The notes: generated by a model from the letters alone, not told the origin. Shown: positions 34,121 to 44,352, counted from the first letter of the stretch. The stretch: 64,000 nt of DNA from Rhizobium rosettiformans (GCF_016806065.1 NZ_CP032405.1:752001-816000); one strand, 5' to 3'. Numbers and translations: made by a program.

Positions 34121-34145
34121 AACAACGGCCAAATAAAAAAGTTCC
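34121..34145 (-). promoter_or_regulatory. EcfG/RpoE2 general-stress promoter for the lovK-lovR-like operon
   Basis: On the minus strand GGAAC (34145-34141), 17 bases, GTT (34123-34121) matches the consensus exactly. The kinase ATG at 34087 is 34 bases downstream. Confidence 0.78.
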
Positions 34146-34291
34146 GTGCACTCTCAAAAATTTTGACGACCAGGGATTTTGAAATGCCAAGGCCGCCCGA
34201 ACCCGGCCATAAGGGGCAATAGACACGGAAACGTGTTTGTCCTATCTGACATAACATAAGCCGCAACGCATAGCTCAAGGCAGCCGGATAT

Positions 34292-36166
34292 ATGTCCCAC
34301 GACGAGCAACAAAACGTGATACCCGGCTTTCTCAGGAATGGCGGCCAGATGGCCGAACTTATCCTGAAACATGACTGGGCAGACGGTCTCGGCCCTATCA
34401 AAGAGTGGCCAGCCGCGCTGCGCTCGGCGCTGTCCATCTGTCTCAACTCCAGCTTTCCGACCGCCATCTACTGGGGACCGGAAATGCGGCTGCTCTACAA
34501 CGATAGCTGGGCACCCATTCCGGCAGACCGCCATCCCTGGGCTTTGGGCCGACCGGCTGCCGAAGTATGGTCGGACATCTGGGAGGTTGTCGGACCGCAA
34601 TTCCACCAGGTGATGACCACCGGGGAAGGCGTGACGACCTATGACCAGTTGCTGATGATGGAGCGCAACGGCGTTCCGACGGAAGGCTACTGGAACTACA
34701 GCCTGTCCAGCATCCGCGACGAACACGGCAACATCGTAGGCGTCTTCAACCAGGGCAACGAAACCACGGCTGCCGTCCTCGCCAGGCGCCAGACGCAGGA
34801 AGAGATCGCCAGGCTGGGGCGGCTTTTTGCGCAGGCACCCGCCGCGATCGCCATTCTGGAGGGCCCGTCGCATACATTCAAGCTGGTCAACCCGGCCTAT
34901 GAAGACCTCGTTCAGAGAAGCAACTTGCTGGGACGATCGGTTGAAGAGGCCCTGCCGGAAGTCAAGGATCAGGGCTTTATCCACCTGCTCGATACCGTCT
35001 ACGCTACTAACGAACCCTATCAGGGCAAGGCGGTGCCGGTGGAATTCGTGCGCCCCGATGGAAAACTCCAGGGGCGATACGTGGACTTCGTCTTCCAGCC
35101 GATCACCGACACGGCGGGCCAGCCAGGGGGCATCTTCATCCAAGCGTCTGATGTCACCGAGGCGACAACGGCCATGGCCGCTCTCCGGGAAAGTGAACAG
35201 CGTTTCGAAGCCATCGTGAACTCAATCGACCAGATGATCTGGTCGACCCGACCAGACGGATACCACGACTACTTCAACCAGCGTTGGTACGAATACACAG
35301 GCGTCAGCGAGGGCTTCACCGACGGCTCGGACTGGGAAAATGTCTTTCACCCCGATGATCGGGCTGAGACCTGGGCAAAGTGGCAGCACAGCCTGGAGAC
35401 CGGCGAACCGTATCACGTGGAGTACCGTCTTCTGCATCGAAGCGGCGTTTATCGCTGGGTCATCGGACGCGCCCAATGCGTGCGGGACGAGAACGGCGAG
35501 ATTACCCGCTGGTACGGGACCTGCACGGATATTCACGATCTCAAGGTGGCCGAAGAAGCTCGTCAGCTTCTGCTGCGGGAACTCAACCACCGCGTCAAGA
35601 ACCTCTTCGCCATCACTGCAGGCATGATCAACATGACCGCACGCTCATCGCCGTCGGTCGGCGAGATGGCTCAATCTCTGCACGGTCGCCTGCAGGCCTT
35701 GGCGAAGGCACACCACCTGATCCAGCCGGCAATTGTTGCCGGATCGTCAATTGCCGAAACCGTTGCATTCCATACACTTCTGGAAGAGATTCTGTCCCCC
35801 CACCTGGCGGATCGCGACAGACAAGTCACCCTGAAAGGCCCGGAAATAAGCCTCGGCCCGCATGCATCGACGAGCTTTGCCCTGATCTTTCACGAGTTGG
35901 CGACCAATGCGGCAAAGTACGGCCCCTTCCGCGACGCGGATGGAAGGCTCGATGTCCGCTGGCGGATGGACAAAGATGCTTTGCATCTGGAATGGCAAGA
36001 AGACGTCAACCGCCCCGAAATCAAGGCTCCAAGCCAGGAAGGCTTCGGCAGCAAGCTTGCACGAACCAGCGCAATTCATCACCTCGGCGGAAGCATCGAT
36101 TTTGAGTGGCTGCCGGGCGGCGTCACCATCGCTCTCACTGCAGCCGGTGATCGGCTCGCCAAGTGA
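34292..36166 (+). CDS. HWE-family histidine kinase with three PAS-type domains
   Basis: 624 aa with no membrane segment, so cytoplasmic. PAS-like regions lie at about 20-155 (PTAIYWGPEMRLLYNDSWAP), 175-290 (AIAILEGPSHTFKLVNPAYE) and 300-420 (MIWSTRPDGYHDYFNQRWYE with YRWVIGRAQCV). The HWE domain has its phosphoacceptor histidine in LRELNHRVKNLFAITAGMIN. The ATPase has HELATNAAKYG and the family W-x-E in LHLEWQED, then GFGSKLA. HWE kinases often feed PhyR or other single-domain regulators. It is divergent from the LOV kinase and has no receiver of its own. Confidence 0.93.
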   Translation: MSHDEQQNVIPGFLRNGGQMAELILKHDWADGLGPIKEWPAALRSALSICLNSSFPTAIYWGPEMRLLYNDSWAPIPADRHPWALGRPAAEVWSDIWEVVGPQFHQVMTTGEGVTTYDQLLMMERNGVPTEGYWNYSLSSIRDEHGNIVGVFNQGNETTAAVLARRQTQEEIARLGRLFAQAPAAIAILEGPSHTFKLVNPAYEDLVQRSNLLGRSVEEALPEVKDQGFIHLLDTVYATNEPYQGKAVPVEFVRPDGKLQGRYVDFVFQPITDTAGQPGGIFIQASDVTEATTAMAALRESEQRFEAIVNSIDQMIWSTRPDGYHDYFNQRWYEYTGVSEGFTDGSDWENVFHPDDRAETWAKWQHSLETGEPYHVEYRLLHRSGVYRWVIGRAQCVRDENGEITRWYGTCTDIHDLKVAEEARQLLLRELNHRVKNLFAITAGMINMTARSSPSVGEMAQSLHGRLQALAKAHHLIQPAIVAGSSIAETVAFHTLLEEILSPHLADRDRQVTLKGPEISLGPHASTSFALIFHELATNAAKYGPFRDADGRLDVRWRMDKDALHLEWQEDVNRPEIKAPSQEGFGSKLARTSAIHHLGGSIDFEWLPGGVTIALTAAGDRLAK

Positions 36167-36270
36167 GTAGGGCTTGAAGCAATCCAGGTTCTCGTGGCGC
36201 AAAATGCAAAGAGCGCCCCGATGGAGCGCTCGCATGATCTGGCGAGGGAGTTGCCAAGATCGCTGACCAA

Positions 36271-36289
36271 GGGCGCTGCAGCAGCGCCC
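36271..36289. terminator. Hairpin between the HWE kinase gene and a convergent small gene
   Basis: GGGCGCTG/CAGCGCCC stem of eight bases with a three-base loop. It lies in the gap between two converging genes; there is no T tract, so terminator function is inferred from position. Confidence 0.45.
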
Positions 36290-36303
36290 AACCTGTCATC
36301 GGA

Positions 36304-36468
36304 TCAATAGCGCGGGAAATCCGCCGGATTGATACCGAGCGTCTTCAGGTGGTGATCCTTCGGACGACGATGCCCTTCGACAGCAGCCGCTGCGGAGCTT
36401 GCTGCACCGAAAACGGCGATGGCACGACCGAGGAAACCCTGCTGGATGGACTTGCGGAGGCTAGACAT
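36304..36468 (-). CDS. Small DUF1127-like protein
   Basis: 54 aa, basic and helical: MSSLRKSIQQGFLGRAIAVF, an alanine-rich middle, then HLKTLGINPADFPRY. The ending resembles the L-x-D-I-G-I-x-x-x-D-I-P-R tail of DUF1127 proteins, small alphaproteobacterial peptides with several roles including RNA and phosphate metabolism. An in-frame TTG at 36495 could extend it by nine residues; the ribosome site is weak in either case. It may be an independent unit. Confidence 0.55.
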   Translation of the reverse strand: MSSLRKSIQQGFLGRAIAVFGAASSAAAAVEGHRRPKDHHLKTLGINPADFPRY

Positions 36469-36609
36469 TTCTTTGCTCGCTTTCTTCGTTTGCAAGCAGA
36501 AGATGATACTCCGAAGGCCAGATTACAATGGACGGAAAGTCACGACAGCCATGCAGCCGATGCAGGCCGAGTTAATCGGATCCTACATCGGCACATGACA
36601 ATTTGGGCA

Positions 36610-38127
36610 TCAGTCTTCGCTGGCGGCAACCTGTGCCAGGACCTGCCCCCTACCCCGCGCCCGAAGGATCATCGGGACAACCAGCGCAATGGCGGCGAGC
36701 GCCAGCAGGATTGCTGCGATCGGAGACGTGACCAGCACCGTCGGATCGCCCTGGCTGATCGACAAGGCGCGGCGCAGCTGCTGCTCGGCCATCGGGCCGA
36801 GGATCAGACCGACGATGACGGGCGCGATCGGATAGCCGAAGACACGCATGACATAGCCGAGCACACCGAAGGTCAAAAGCAGACCGAGTTCGAACACCGA
36901 CGGATTGGCGCCGATCGTGCCAAGTGTCGCAAACACCAGAATGCCGGCATAGAGCCAGGGCTTGGGAACCGTCAGGAGGCGGACCCAGAGACCGATCAGC
37001 GGCAGGTTCAGGACCAGCAGCATGAAGTTGGCGATCAGCAGCGAGGCAATCAGACCCCAGACGAGCTGCGGATTGGTCGCAAACAGCAGCGGGCCGGGCT
37101 GCAGGCCGAACTGCTGGAAACCCGCAAGCATGATCGCAGCAGTCGCCGTCGTCGGCAGGCCGAGCGTCAACAGCGGAACCAGCGTTCCGGCAGCAGAGGC
37201 ATTGTTGGCAGCTTCTGGCCCGGCGACGCCCTCGATCGCACCTTTGCCGAACTCTTCCGGATGCTTCGAGAACTGCTTTTCCGCCGAATAGGACAGAAAG
37301 CTCGACACGTCCGCACCACCGGCAGGCATGGCGCCGATCGGGAAACCGATCGCCGTACCGCGAAGCCAGGGCTTCCAGGAGCGGCTCCAATCGGACTTGT
37401 TCATCCAGAGCGAGCCACGCACGGCTTCGACCTTTTCCGGAGCCCGGGCTCCCTGGGCAGCCACGTAGAGCGTCTCGCCGATGGCGAACATCGCAACCGC
37501 AAGCGTGGTGACTTCGAGCCCATCGAGCAGATCCGGCACGCCGAAACTCAGTCGTGTCTGGCCGGTCAGCTGATCGATGCCGACGATCGAGAAGGCGAGG
37601 CCGACAAAGAGGGCGGTCAGACCACGCAGCGTCGAGTCCCCGAAGGCTGCGGAGACGGTGACGAAAGCGAGCATCATCAGCGCGAAATACTCACGCGGAC
37701 CAAAGGACAGGGCGAACTTCACGACATAGGGCGCAATGAAGGCAAGCGCGATGGTTGCCAGAAGGCCCGCAACGAAGGAGCCGATTGCGGCCGTGGCAAG
37801 GGCCGGCCCGCCGCGCCCGGCGCGGGCCATCTTGTTGCCTTCGAGCGCGGTCACGATCGATGCGCTCTCGCCTGGCGTGTTGAGCAGGATCGACGTCGTC
37901 GAGCCGCCATACATGCCGCCGTAATAGATGCCGGCAAACATGATCAGCGAACCGGCAGGATCGAGCTGGTAGGTCACCGGCAACAGGAGTGCGACGGTAA
38001 GCGCAGGACCGATGCCCGGCAGGACGCCGACGAGCGTGCCCAGCGTAACGCCGATCAGCGCGTAGAACAGGTTGATCGGCTGAGCGGCGATCGCCAGCCC
38101 TTGGAGAAGGAAATCAAACGTATTCAC
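36610..38127 (-). CDS. tctA: Tripartite tricarboxylate transporter large permease
   Basis: 505 aa with about eleven to twelve helices. TctA motifs: [57 protein letters not shown] segment and [17 protein letters not shown] segment (here [20 protein letters not shown]). It imports a carboxylate, using TctC as the binding protein. The start is GTG 38127, supported by GAGGGGAACCCC. It is the third gene of tctC-tctB-tctA, ten bases after tctB. Confidence 0.94.
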   Translation of the reverse strand: MNTFDFLLQGLAIAAQPINLFYALIGVTLGTLVGVLPGIGPALTVALLLPVTYQLDPAGSLIMFAGIYYGGMYGGSTTSILLNTPGESASIVTALEGNKMARAGRGGPALATAAIGSFVAGLLATIALAFIAPYVVKFALSFGPREYFALMMLAFVTVSAAFGDSTLRGLTALFVGLAFSIVGIDQLTGQTRLSFGVPDLLDGLEVTTLAVAMFAIGETLYVAAQGARAPEKVEAVRGSLWMNKSDWSRSWKPWLRGTAIGFPIGAMPAGGADVSSFLSYSAEKQFSKHPEEFGKGAIEGVAGPEAANNASAAGTLVPLLTLGLPTTATAAIMLAGFQQFGLQPGPLLFATNPQLVWGLIASLLIANFMLLVLNLPLIGLWVRLLTVPKPWLYAGILVFATLGTIGANPSVFELGLLLTFGVLGYVMRVFGYPIAPVIVGLILGPMAEQQLRRALSISQGDPTVLVTSPIAAILLALAAIALVVPMILRARGRGQVLAQVAASED

Positions 38128-38137
38128 GGGGTTCCCC

Positions 38138-38632
38138 TCAGAAGAACAGCCGTTCGAGTGGACCCGCCGGCAATGACAGTTGCAGGAAACGCGCGAAGAG
38201 GATCCACACGACGAACGAGAGAGCTATGCCGGCCGGCAGCGAGATCCAGAACTGCCTTTTGCCGAAGCCGGCCGCGGTCAGAGCGAACAGGACACCTGTC
38301 GCAAGCGAGAAACCCAGCGTTTTCAGGAGCAGCATCTGCGCTGCGAGCCCGGCCACGATGAAAAGCACAGGCGGTAGCTCCTGATGCTCGCGCTCCGGAA
38401 AATCGCGGCGCATCGCAGCGAACACCGTCCAGATGCCAAGGCCGATCAAACCGATGGCAATGCCCTTCGGCACCGTCGCAGGACCGATACCGGAGTAGCT
38501 GTTACCGCCTTGCAGACGGGCGACATCGTAGAAGATCAGGCCCGCCACGGCGACCAGCACCGCGGCGATGACCAGCGCCGCCCAATCTGGGCGACGCGTA
38601 CGATGTCCGGAAGAACGATCTTCCGTGCTCAT
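38138..38632 (-). CDS. tctB: Tripartite tricarboxylate transporter small permease
   Basis: 164 aa with four helices ([20 protein letters not shown], then a second, third and fourth hydrophobic segment) and the family segment [19 protein letters not shown]. It assists TctA. Its ATG overlaps the tctC stop by four bases. Confidence 0.9.
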   Translation of the reverse strand: MSTEDRSSGHRTRRPDWAALVIAAVLVAVAGLIFYDVARLQGGNSYSGIGPATVPKGIAIGLIGLGIWTVFAAMRRDFPEREHQELPPVLFIVAGLAAQMLLLKTLGFSLATGVLFALTAAGFGKRQFWISLPAGIALSFVVWILFARFLQLSLPAGPLERLFF

Positions 38633-39573
38633 TTCACCAGACCGATGTCTTTGAGAATGGTCTCGGTGGCAGCGATGTCCTTGGCGAGCTGCTCTTCAAA
38701 GGCAGCGCCGGCAAGGTAGGTGTCCTGCCAGTTCTTGGTCTTCAAGGTTTCCTGCCAGCCAGCCGACTTCGCGAGCTTTTCGATATCAGCCGCGACGGCG
38801 GCCTTCTGTTCGTCGGTCAAGCCAGGAGCGGCCGCGACCATACGCCAGTTCTGCAGCACGACATCGAGACCGCTTTCCTTGAGCGTCGGAGCATCGGCAC
38901 CTTCGATACGCTCGGCACTGGAAACAGCGAGCAGACGAAGCGTACCGGCCTCTACCTGCGCCTGGAATTCGCCATAGCTGGAGATGCCGACAGTCACCTG
39001 ACTGCCGAGGATGGCAGCAAGCGCTTCACCGCCGCCAGAATAGGCGATGTAGTTGATCTTGGTCGGGTCGACGCCGGCAGCCTTGGCGATCAGGCCAGCA
39101 CCGATGTGGTCGGTACCACCAGCCGAGCCGCCAGCCCAGGACACGGAACCTGGATCAGCCTTCAGCTTCTCAACGAGCTGGCCGATGTTCTCGATTTCCG
39201 AATTGGCGGGAACGACGATCGCTTCATACTCGCCCGTCAGGCGGGCGATCGGCGTAACATCCGCCAGCGTCACCGGCGACTGGTTGGTCAGGATCGCACC
39301 GACCATGACATAGCCACCGACGATCAGGGCGTTCGGATTGCCCTTCTGCTGACTGGCGAATTGGGCAAGACCAATGGTGCCGCCGGCGCCCGGTACGTTC
39401 ACAACCTGAACATTGCCGGAAATGCCTTCAGCCTGCATCACCTGCTGCAGCGAACGGGCCGTCTGGTCCCAGCCGCCGCCAGGCGCAGCCGGAGCGATGA
39501 TCGTGTAGTCGGCAGCCGCAGCCGGAAGGGCGAGAGCGCCTGCAAGGAACGAAGCCAGGAAAAAGTGTTTCAA
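38629..39573 (-). CDS. tctC: Tripartite tricarboxylate transporter binding protein (TctC/BugD type)
   Basis: 314 aa. The signal peptide MKHFFLASFLAGALALPAAA ends near residue 20. Bug-family loops are visible: IIAPAAPGGGWDQTARSLQQ and VNVPGAGGTIGLAQFASQQK, which bind the substrate carboxylate through two water molecules. The substrate may be citrate or another di- or tricarboxylate. It is the first gene of the operon. The TctDE two-component system that often accompanies this transporter is not present here; the 255 bases upstream show no gene or clear operator. Confidence 0.93.
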   Translation of the reverse strand: MKHFFLASFLAGALALPAAAADYTIIAPAAPGGGWDQTARSLQQVMQAEGISGNVQVVNVPGAGGTIGLAQFASQQKGNPNALIVGGYVMVGAILTNQSPVTLADVTPIARLTGEYEAIVVPANSEIENIGQLVEKLKADPGSVSWAGGSAGGTDHIGAGLIAKAAGVDPTKINYIAYSGGGEALAAILGSQVTVGISSYGEFQAQVEAGTLRLLAVSSAERIEGADAPTLKESGLDVVLQNWRMVAAAPGLTDEQKAAVAADIEKLAKSAGWQETLKTKNWQDTYLAGAAFEEQLAKDIAATETILKDIGLVK

Positions 39574-39828
39574 GATAGTCCTCCACCATCAATGCGGTCA
39601 TTGCCGCTTGCGAATGATCTGTGGGGAGAGCGCGGTTGCGCAGCATGCGGACGACGCCGCTTCAGGCCGTGACCTGCTCCTCCCAGTCCCATCTGGTCCC
39701 GCCTCCACGGGAAGATGTGAAAATAGACCTAGCAGCGAAACCTGTCACGCACCTGTCATCGCGCTGGACCTTGACTGACGGCATCGAAGTGGTTGTCGGC
39801 GGAGAAATGCGTGAGGACTGACTTACAC

Positions 39829-41898
39829 TCAGGATACGCGGGCCTGATCGTTGAGATCTCGAACGAGCCTTTGATGACCACGCAATTCGGTCAGCACTTC
39901 ACCGAACCGTACCAGGCCGCGCCCGGCCAGCATGTCCTTCAGCTTGATGAAAACGTCAGCAGTCGCAATCGCATCGCCGAGCGCAGTGTGGCGATCTTTC
40001 TCGTCGATATGCACACCGAGCCTGTCGGCGAGCGCATCGAGCGTATGTGTTTCGGCGCGGCCGAAGGCGGCGGCTGACACCAGCACCGTATCCAGGATCG
40101 GGTTCATGAAGCGCAGCCCGACTTCCTTCTCCCGTCGCGTGAGAAACTCCATGTCGAACGGCGCATTGTGTGCCACGAGCACAGCCCCTTCCGCAAAGCG
40201 GTGAAACTGCCGCACGGCCTCCTGAACGCTTACGGCATCTGCGACCATCGCGTCCGTCACGCCATGGATTGCGGATGAGGACGGAGGTATCGGCCGCCCC
40301 GGATTGACGAGCAAGTCGAACACCTCGTTCTTGACGCGCTTTCCATTGACGATGCGGACAGCCGCGATCTGGACGATTTCATCGCCCTGTTCCGGCAGCA
40401 AGCCCGTCGTTTCCGTATCGAACACCACATAGGTCAGGCTATCGAGACGCGCGTCGGAGAGCTTCTCGTAGTGCAGGCGCGACAGCAGATCGAAATCGTA
40501 GACGACATGCCGCGACATGTCCGCTCCGACCGGTCGCAGCCGCTCGATTGGCCGCAGCCGGGTCGAGATCGACGGTGCATCATCATCCGCCCCGACGACC
40601 AGAACGATGCCGTGGGTCTTGAGGATCGTCTCGCAAGTCACACCGCCGTCAAAGACCGGCTCGTCCAGCCAGTGATCCACGCTTTCGGGCGACACGGCGC
40701 CGCCCTTCCAGAACAAGGTCAGGTCGGCAGCGCCCTGGGCTTCGCTGATTGTGAGATGAAAATGCGCAGCAGCAGTCGCCGTGCTGACCCGGGACACGAG
40801 GTGTCCGAGGAGACTGACGATATCGAAGGCATTGCAGCGGACAGCGATTTCGGCGACCTCGGCGTCGAGCGTGAGTTTCTGGCCCTCGAGGTCGCGACGG
40901 AGTTGGCCAGCAAGCTCACGCACATCCGTCGGCGCCATCGGCCAACCAGCGGACCGACAGCTTTCAAAGCGGGCTTCGAGATCCGCGAGCGTCGCATCCA
41001 GCGCCTGAAGCTGCGTTGAAACAGGGGCATCGGCTCCCGTGCCGGGGCCATGCGAGACAAGCGCATGGCGCAGATCCGAGACGATGGGCCGGACCTGCAG
41101 GAACACGTCACCGAGAAGAGCGTCACGCCGGGCATAGGCCGCAACTTCGGTCGTCACATCGCGAAGGGTCATGACATAGGCCGCCTGATCGCCGCCGTTG
41201 TCACTGGCGAGCCTCATGCGTCCGGCGAGCCTGCGCCGACCGCAGGGGCTGAGACAGATGAACTCGACCACCGCATCTGGATCCGAGCTCTCCAGAAGCC
41301 GGTGATGCGCGTCGCGGATCGGCCCTTCACTCAGATAGTCGAAGATGTTGCGATCGAGGCAAACAGGGCGCTGCGAGCCCGCAAGCATCTGTTGCGCCAC
41401 TCCGTTGTAGAAGACGAGATGATGTCGGCCCGTACAGAGAAGAACGGCAGGCGGCACGTCGGCGAGCAGCTGTTCGAGCTTGTTCTTGTCGGACGACAGA
41501 CGCGTGGTTTCGCGCTGCACCTGTTCCGCGAGCGCGCCCCGCGTCTGCGCAAGGGTCGCTGCGGTTGCGGAGGCTGCATCGGCAAGATCACCGAGATAGC
41601 GCGCTTCCTCTGCCTGAAAGTCGTTGCCCACATCGGCATGCGCCCGGGCACGCATGGCCGATGCCACCTTGTCGATGGGACGGGCGAGATGCGTGTCGAA
41701 GAGAAACCAGACCCAGGTGATTAGAGCGAGGATCAGAAAGCCGGCGGCGATAGCGCTCTGCATGAACGCATTCAGCATGTCCGGGCTGCCCTCGCGGTGG
41801 TAGCCGAACCACAAACCGACAGCCAAAGCCGCGACCGCACCAGCCGCCAGCGCCACGAAGAAAAGCAGGATACGTCCGCGCAGGCTGATCCTGGTCAT
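39829..41898 (-). CDS. Membrane-anchored sensor-like protein fused to a DEDDh 3'-5' exonuclease
   Basis: 689 aa. Two membrane helices (about 8-30 and 45-67) enclose a short periplasmic loop. A HAMP-like helix pair follows (about 68-125), then a coiled coil, a PAS-like domain (about 145-265) and a region resembling a degenerate histidine-kinase core (about 270-470) without a phosphoacceptor or nucleotide-binding boxes. The last 200 residues are a DnaQ-type exonuclease: FDTETTGL (D494, E496), AHNAPFDMEFL, and HTALGDAIATAD with H637 and D642. All four acidic residues and the histidine are present, so the nuclease should be active. It ends a five-gene operon with a symporter and a cNMP/CBS/DUF294 protein. 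Confidence 0.88.
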   Translation of the reverse strand: MTRISLRGRILLFFVALAAGAVAALAVGLWFGYHREGSPDMLNAFMQSAIAAGFLILALITWVWFLFDTHLARPIDKVASAMRARAHADVGNDFQAEEARYLGDLADAASATAATLAQTRGALAEQVQRETTRLSSDKNKLEQLLADVPPAVLLCTGRHHLVFYNGVAQQMLAGSQRPVCLDRNIFDYLSEGPIRDAHHRLLESSDPDAVVEFICLSPCGRRRLAGRMRLASDNGGDQAAYVMTLRDVTTEVAAYARRDALLGDVFLQVRPIVSDLRHALVSHGPGTGADAPVSTQLQALDATLADLEARFESCRSAGWPMAPTDVRELAGQLRRDLEGQKLTLDAEVAEIAVRCNAFDIVSLLGHLVSRVSTATAAAHFHLTISEAQGAADLTLFWKGGAVSPESVDHWLDEPVFDGGVTCETILKTHGIVLVVGADDDAPSISTRLRPIERLRPVGADMSRHVVYDFDLLSRLHYEKLSDARLDSLTYVVFDTETTGLLPEQGDEIVQIAAVRIVNGKRVKNEVFDLLVNPGRPIPPSSSAIHGVTDAMVADAVSVQEAVRQFHRFAEGAVLVAHNAPFDMEFLTRREKEVGLRFMNPILDTVLVSAAAFGRAETHTLDALADRLGVHIDEKDRHTALGDAIATADVFIKLKDMLAGRGLVRFGEVLTELRGHQRLVRDLNDQARVS

Positions 41899-41905
41899 AT
41901 TCCCC

Positions 41906-42427
41906 TCACCCTGCCGAACACGCGATTTTCAATGCGGCATCATCAGGCGCGACCTTGCTCCACTCGGCACCCTGAAGGCTGCCGTCATCGGCAATATTGA
42001 TATCCGGGGTAACCAGATCCGCCCGCTGGGCATTCTGGCAGTCATAGACCACCTTGACAGGCGTCACCGGTTGCCAGCGAGCGACGAGCAGGACGTCGAC
42101 CATGACGAGGCCAGGCTGGTTTGGGTGCCGCTTCGCCCCCTTCAAATCGAGCGCGATGAACCGGGTCGTGACAGGCTCGATATAGGACCAGGGGCGCCAG
42201 AACGCCGTCTGCTCGTTTTTCCAGGACACCGCGAGACCGGGCAAGGCGATGTTCATACGATCGAACCAGCTGTACTCGCTCCAGATCGAATAGCTCAACA
42301 TGCCGAGGCCAGCCATGGCCGGGACGATCCACTTCGGCAGCAAACCCCGGCTTATCCAGCGCAGCAGCATCGCCACACCGGCCAGAGCAACACCGGTCAC
42401 CACCGCGGCGATCAACTCAAACAGCAT
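41906..42427 (-). CDS. Membrane-anchored protein of unknown function
   Basis: 173 aa. Two hydrophobic helices near the N-terminus (LFELIAAVVTGVALAGVAML and LLPKWIVPAMAGLGMLSYSI) precede a soluble domain of about 115 residues with segments WSEYSWFDRMNIALPGLAVS and VDVLLVARWQPVTPVKVVYD. I do not recognise a named domain. It lies 11 bases after the DUF294 gene and seven bases before the exonuclease fusion, inside the operon, so it is likely part of the same system. Confidence 0.7.
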   Translation of the reverse strand: MLFELIAAVVTGVALAGVAMLLRWISRGLLPKWIVPAMAGLGMLSYSIWSEYSWFDRMNIALPGLAVSWKNEQTAFWRPWSYIEPVTTRFIALDLKGAKRHPNQPGLVMVDVLLVARWQPVTPVKVVYDCQNAQRADLVTPDINIADDGSLQGAEWSKVAPDDAALKIACSAG

Positions 42428-42438
42428 TCTTCATTCCT

Positions 42439-44265
42439 TCAGACGGGCGCCCGTCCGCCATTGGCGAGCGCCGATTGCATGGTTCTGACGACAACGAAGG
42501 CATCGCGAAGATGCGAGCGCTCGAAATCACCGAAATCGTAGGGTGCCAGAAAGTTATCCGGCTTGCGACCGTCGCGGACCTGCCGAACCTGGTTGCGCAG
42601 GCGCATGTCCGCAATGAGATCGTAGGCCGCGACGAGATCCCGGGCTCCGGCACCGGAAATGATACCCGCTTCTTCCGCCGCAAGCAGCCGCGCCCGCGTG
42701 TTCACTGGAGCAAGTTTGCCGATCAGGGAATAAACGCGTCCGAGATCGACAACAGGCACCACACCGTTGTGCTTCATATCGATCTGGTTGCGATGTTCGC
42801 CGCTGCGGATCGTGGCAAACCCCCGGAGAAGTCCAAGCGGCGGAGCGTGCTTCAACGAATTGCTGATCATGTGCGCGGTAAAGATCGAATTGCGGCCCGC
42901 CTCCTCGAGCGTTTCTGCCTGCAACTCCTGGAAGAGCGAGGACGCACCGCAGATCGGCCTCAGATCGAACATCACGCTGGCCAGCATCTGCGCTGTCGGA
43001 TCGGGCTTGTAGATCCAGTCACGGAAATAGCTCCGCCAGACCGAGACCGGCTGACACCAGCGCGGATTGGTCGCCATCATGTCGCCCGGGCAGTAGAAAT
43101 ATCCGCAGATGTCGAGACCACGGCTGACTTTGGCAGCCAACTGCTGGAACCAGGGCATTTCCTCGGGCTCGACGCCGTCTTCGATGAAGATGCAATTATC
43201 CTGGTCGCTGACGCCACTCTGCTCCTGCCGCCCCTGACTTCCGCAGGCGAGCCAAACATAGGGAACGGGCGGCGGTCCAAGCTCCCGCTCCGCCAGCATG
43301 ATGAGCCGGCGAGTGACGCTATCGGCGATATCGGTAATCAGCCGCGTGACCACCTCATGGGCATTGTTGCTGCCGACGAGCTGGACCAGCAGTTGCGGGA
43401 TGCGCGTGGTAATCGCACGCATCGCCTCCGGCGTTTCTGCCGTTGCGATGTCCCGGATCAGTTGCGCCGAGCTGATCGCATGAAAGCGGATGAGATCGGT
43501 CTGCGTGATCATTCCCACCAGCCGATCGCCCTCGACCACGGGCAGATGGCCGACACGCCGCTCGAGCATCAAATGCAGGATGTCGGAGCCCAGAGCCTCT
43601 CCGGGCAATCCGACCGGGTCGGCAGTCATGACGGCAGAAACCGGGGTCGCGTCAGGGTCGAGCCCCTCGGCGAGCACGCGCCCCGCAAGGTCCCGGGTGG
43701 TGAGGATACCAAGAAAGCGCCCGCCATCCACGACGCCGAGGCTCGAGACATGCCGCTCCCGCATGAGCGTGGCAGCCGAGCGCACCGTATCGGTCGGCGC
43801 GCAGACGATAGGGGGTCGCGACATCAACTCGCTGACCTTCTGGATCGCCATGTCGCCGCGCCGGCTATCGGCAAATCGGCCGCGCGTGAAGAAGCGGGCG
43901 AATACCGCCTGTTCCTGCATCAGGCGGCGGAATTCGTCCTTCGGCAGCATCAGCAGCGTGCAGTCGCTACGAGCCGTTGCCGTCGTCGCCGCGAAGCCAT
44001 CGGCCAGAAGACCGCGTTCACCGAAGGAGTTGCGAGGCGCAAGCTCGGAGACCACTGTATTGGTGGCATCCATGATTTCCACGGCCCCGTCCATGATGAG
44101 GAAGATGCCGGGCAGCTGAGAGCCGCGGTGATAGATTTCGGCACCAGCCGAAAAGGAAAACTCCTGGAAGCGGGTCGAGACCCGTTCGATCTCGTCTCTC
44201 GGGAGACTGTCGTAAGGGTGGACCGTCTCGAGAAATGCCAGCACGTCGGATTGTGCCTGGATCAT
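42439..44265 (-). CDS. cNMP-binding / CBS pair / DUF294 nucleotidyltransferase-like protein
   Basis: 608 aa. Domain order: cyclic-nucleotide-binding domain (about 10-125, with GSQLPGIFLIMDGAVEIMDA and NSFGERGLLADG), two CBS domains (about 145-265, VSELMSRPPIV, HVSSLGVVDG, RVGHLPVVEGDRLVGMITQT), a DUF294 nucleotidyltransferase domain (ACGSQGRQEQSGVSDQDN with the GS and D-x-D features of the GlnD fold), and DUF294_C. It probably binds two nucleotide ligands and may modify a partner. ATG 44265 is chosen because GAGGG precedes it; an ATG five codons upstream has no ribosome site. It follows the symporter gene by 87 bases. Confidence 0.9.
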   Translation of the reverse strand: MIQAQSDVLAFLETVHPYDSLPRDEIERVSTRFQEFSFSAGAEIYHRGSQLPGIFLIMDGAVEIMDATNTVVSELAPRNSFGERGLLADGFAATTATARSDCTLLMLPKDEFRRLMQEQAVFARFFTRGRFADSRRGDMAIQKVSELMSRPPIVCAPTDTVRSAATLMRERHVSSLGVVDGGRFLGILTTRDLAGRVLAEGLDPDATPVSAVMTADPVGLPGEALGSDILHLMLERRVGHLPVVEGDRLVGMITQTDLIRFHAISSAQLIRDIATAETPEAMRAITTRIPQLLVQLVGSNNAHEVVTRLITDIADSVTRRLIMLAERELGPPPVPYVWLACGSQGRQEQSGVSDQDNCIFIEDGVEPEEMPWFQQLAAKVSRGLDICGYFYCPGDMMATNPRWCQPVSVWRSYFRDWIYKPDPTAQMLASVMFDLRPICGASSLFQELQAETLEEAGRNSIFTAHMISNSLKHAPPLGLLRGFATIRSGEHRNQIDMKHNGVVPVVDLGRVYSLIGKLAPVNTRARLLAAEEAGIISGAGARDLVAAYDLIADMRLRNQVRQVRDGRKPDNFLAPYDFGDFERSHLRDAFVVVRTMQSALANGGRAPV

Positions 44266-44352
44266 CGGATTTGCCCTCATGTGGCACGAAGGTGCCCTGG
44301 CTGTTTGAGGGACAGGAGGGGCGATCTGCTCGCCCCTCCCGGTTGATCGGTA

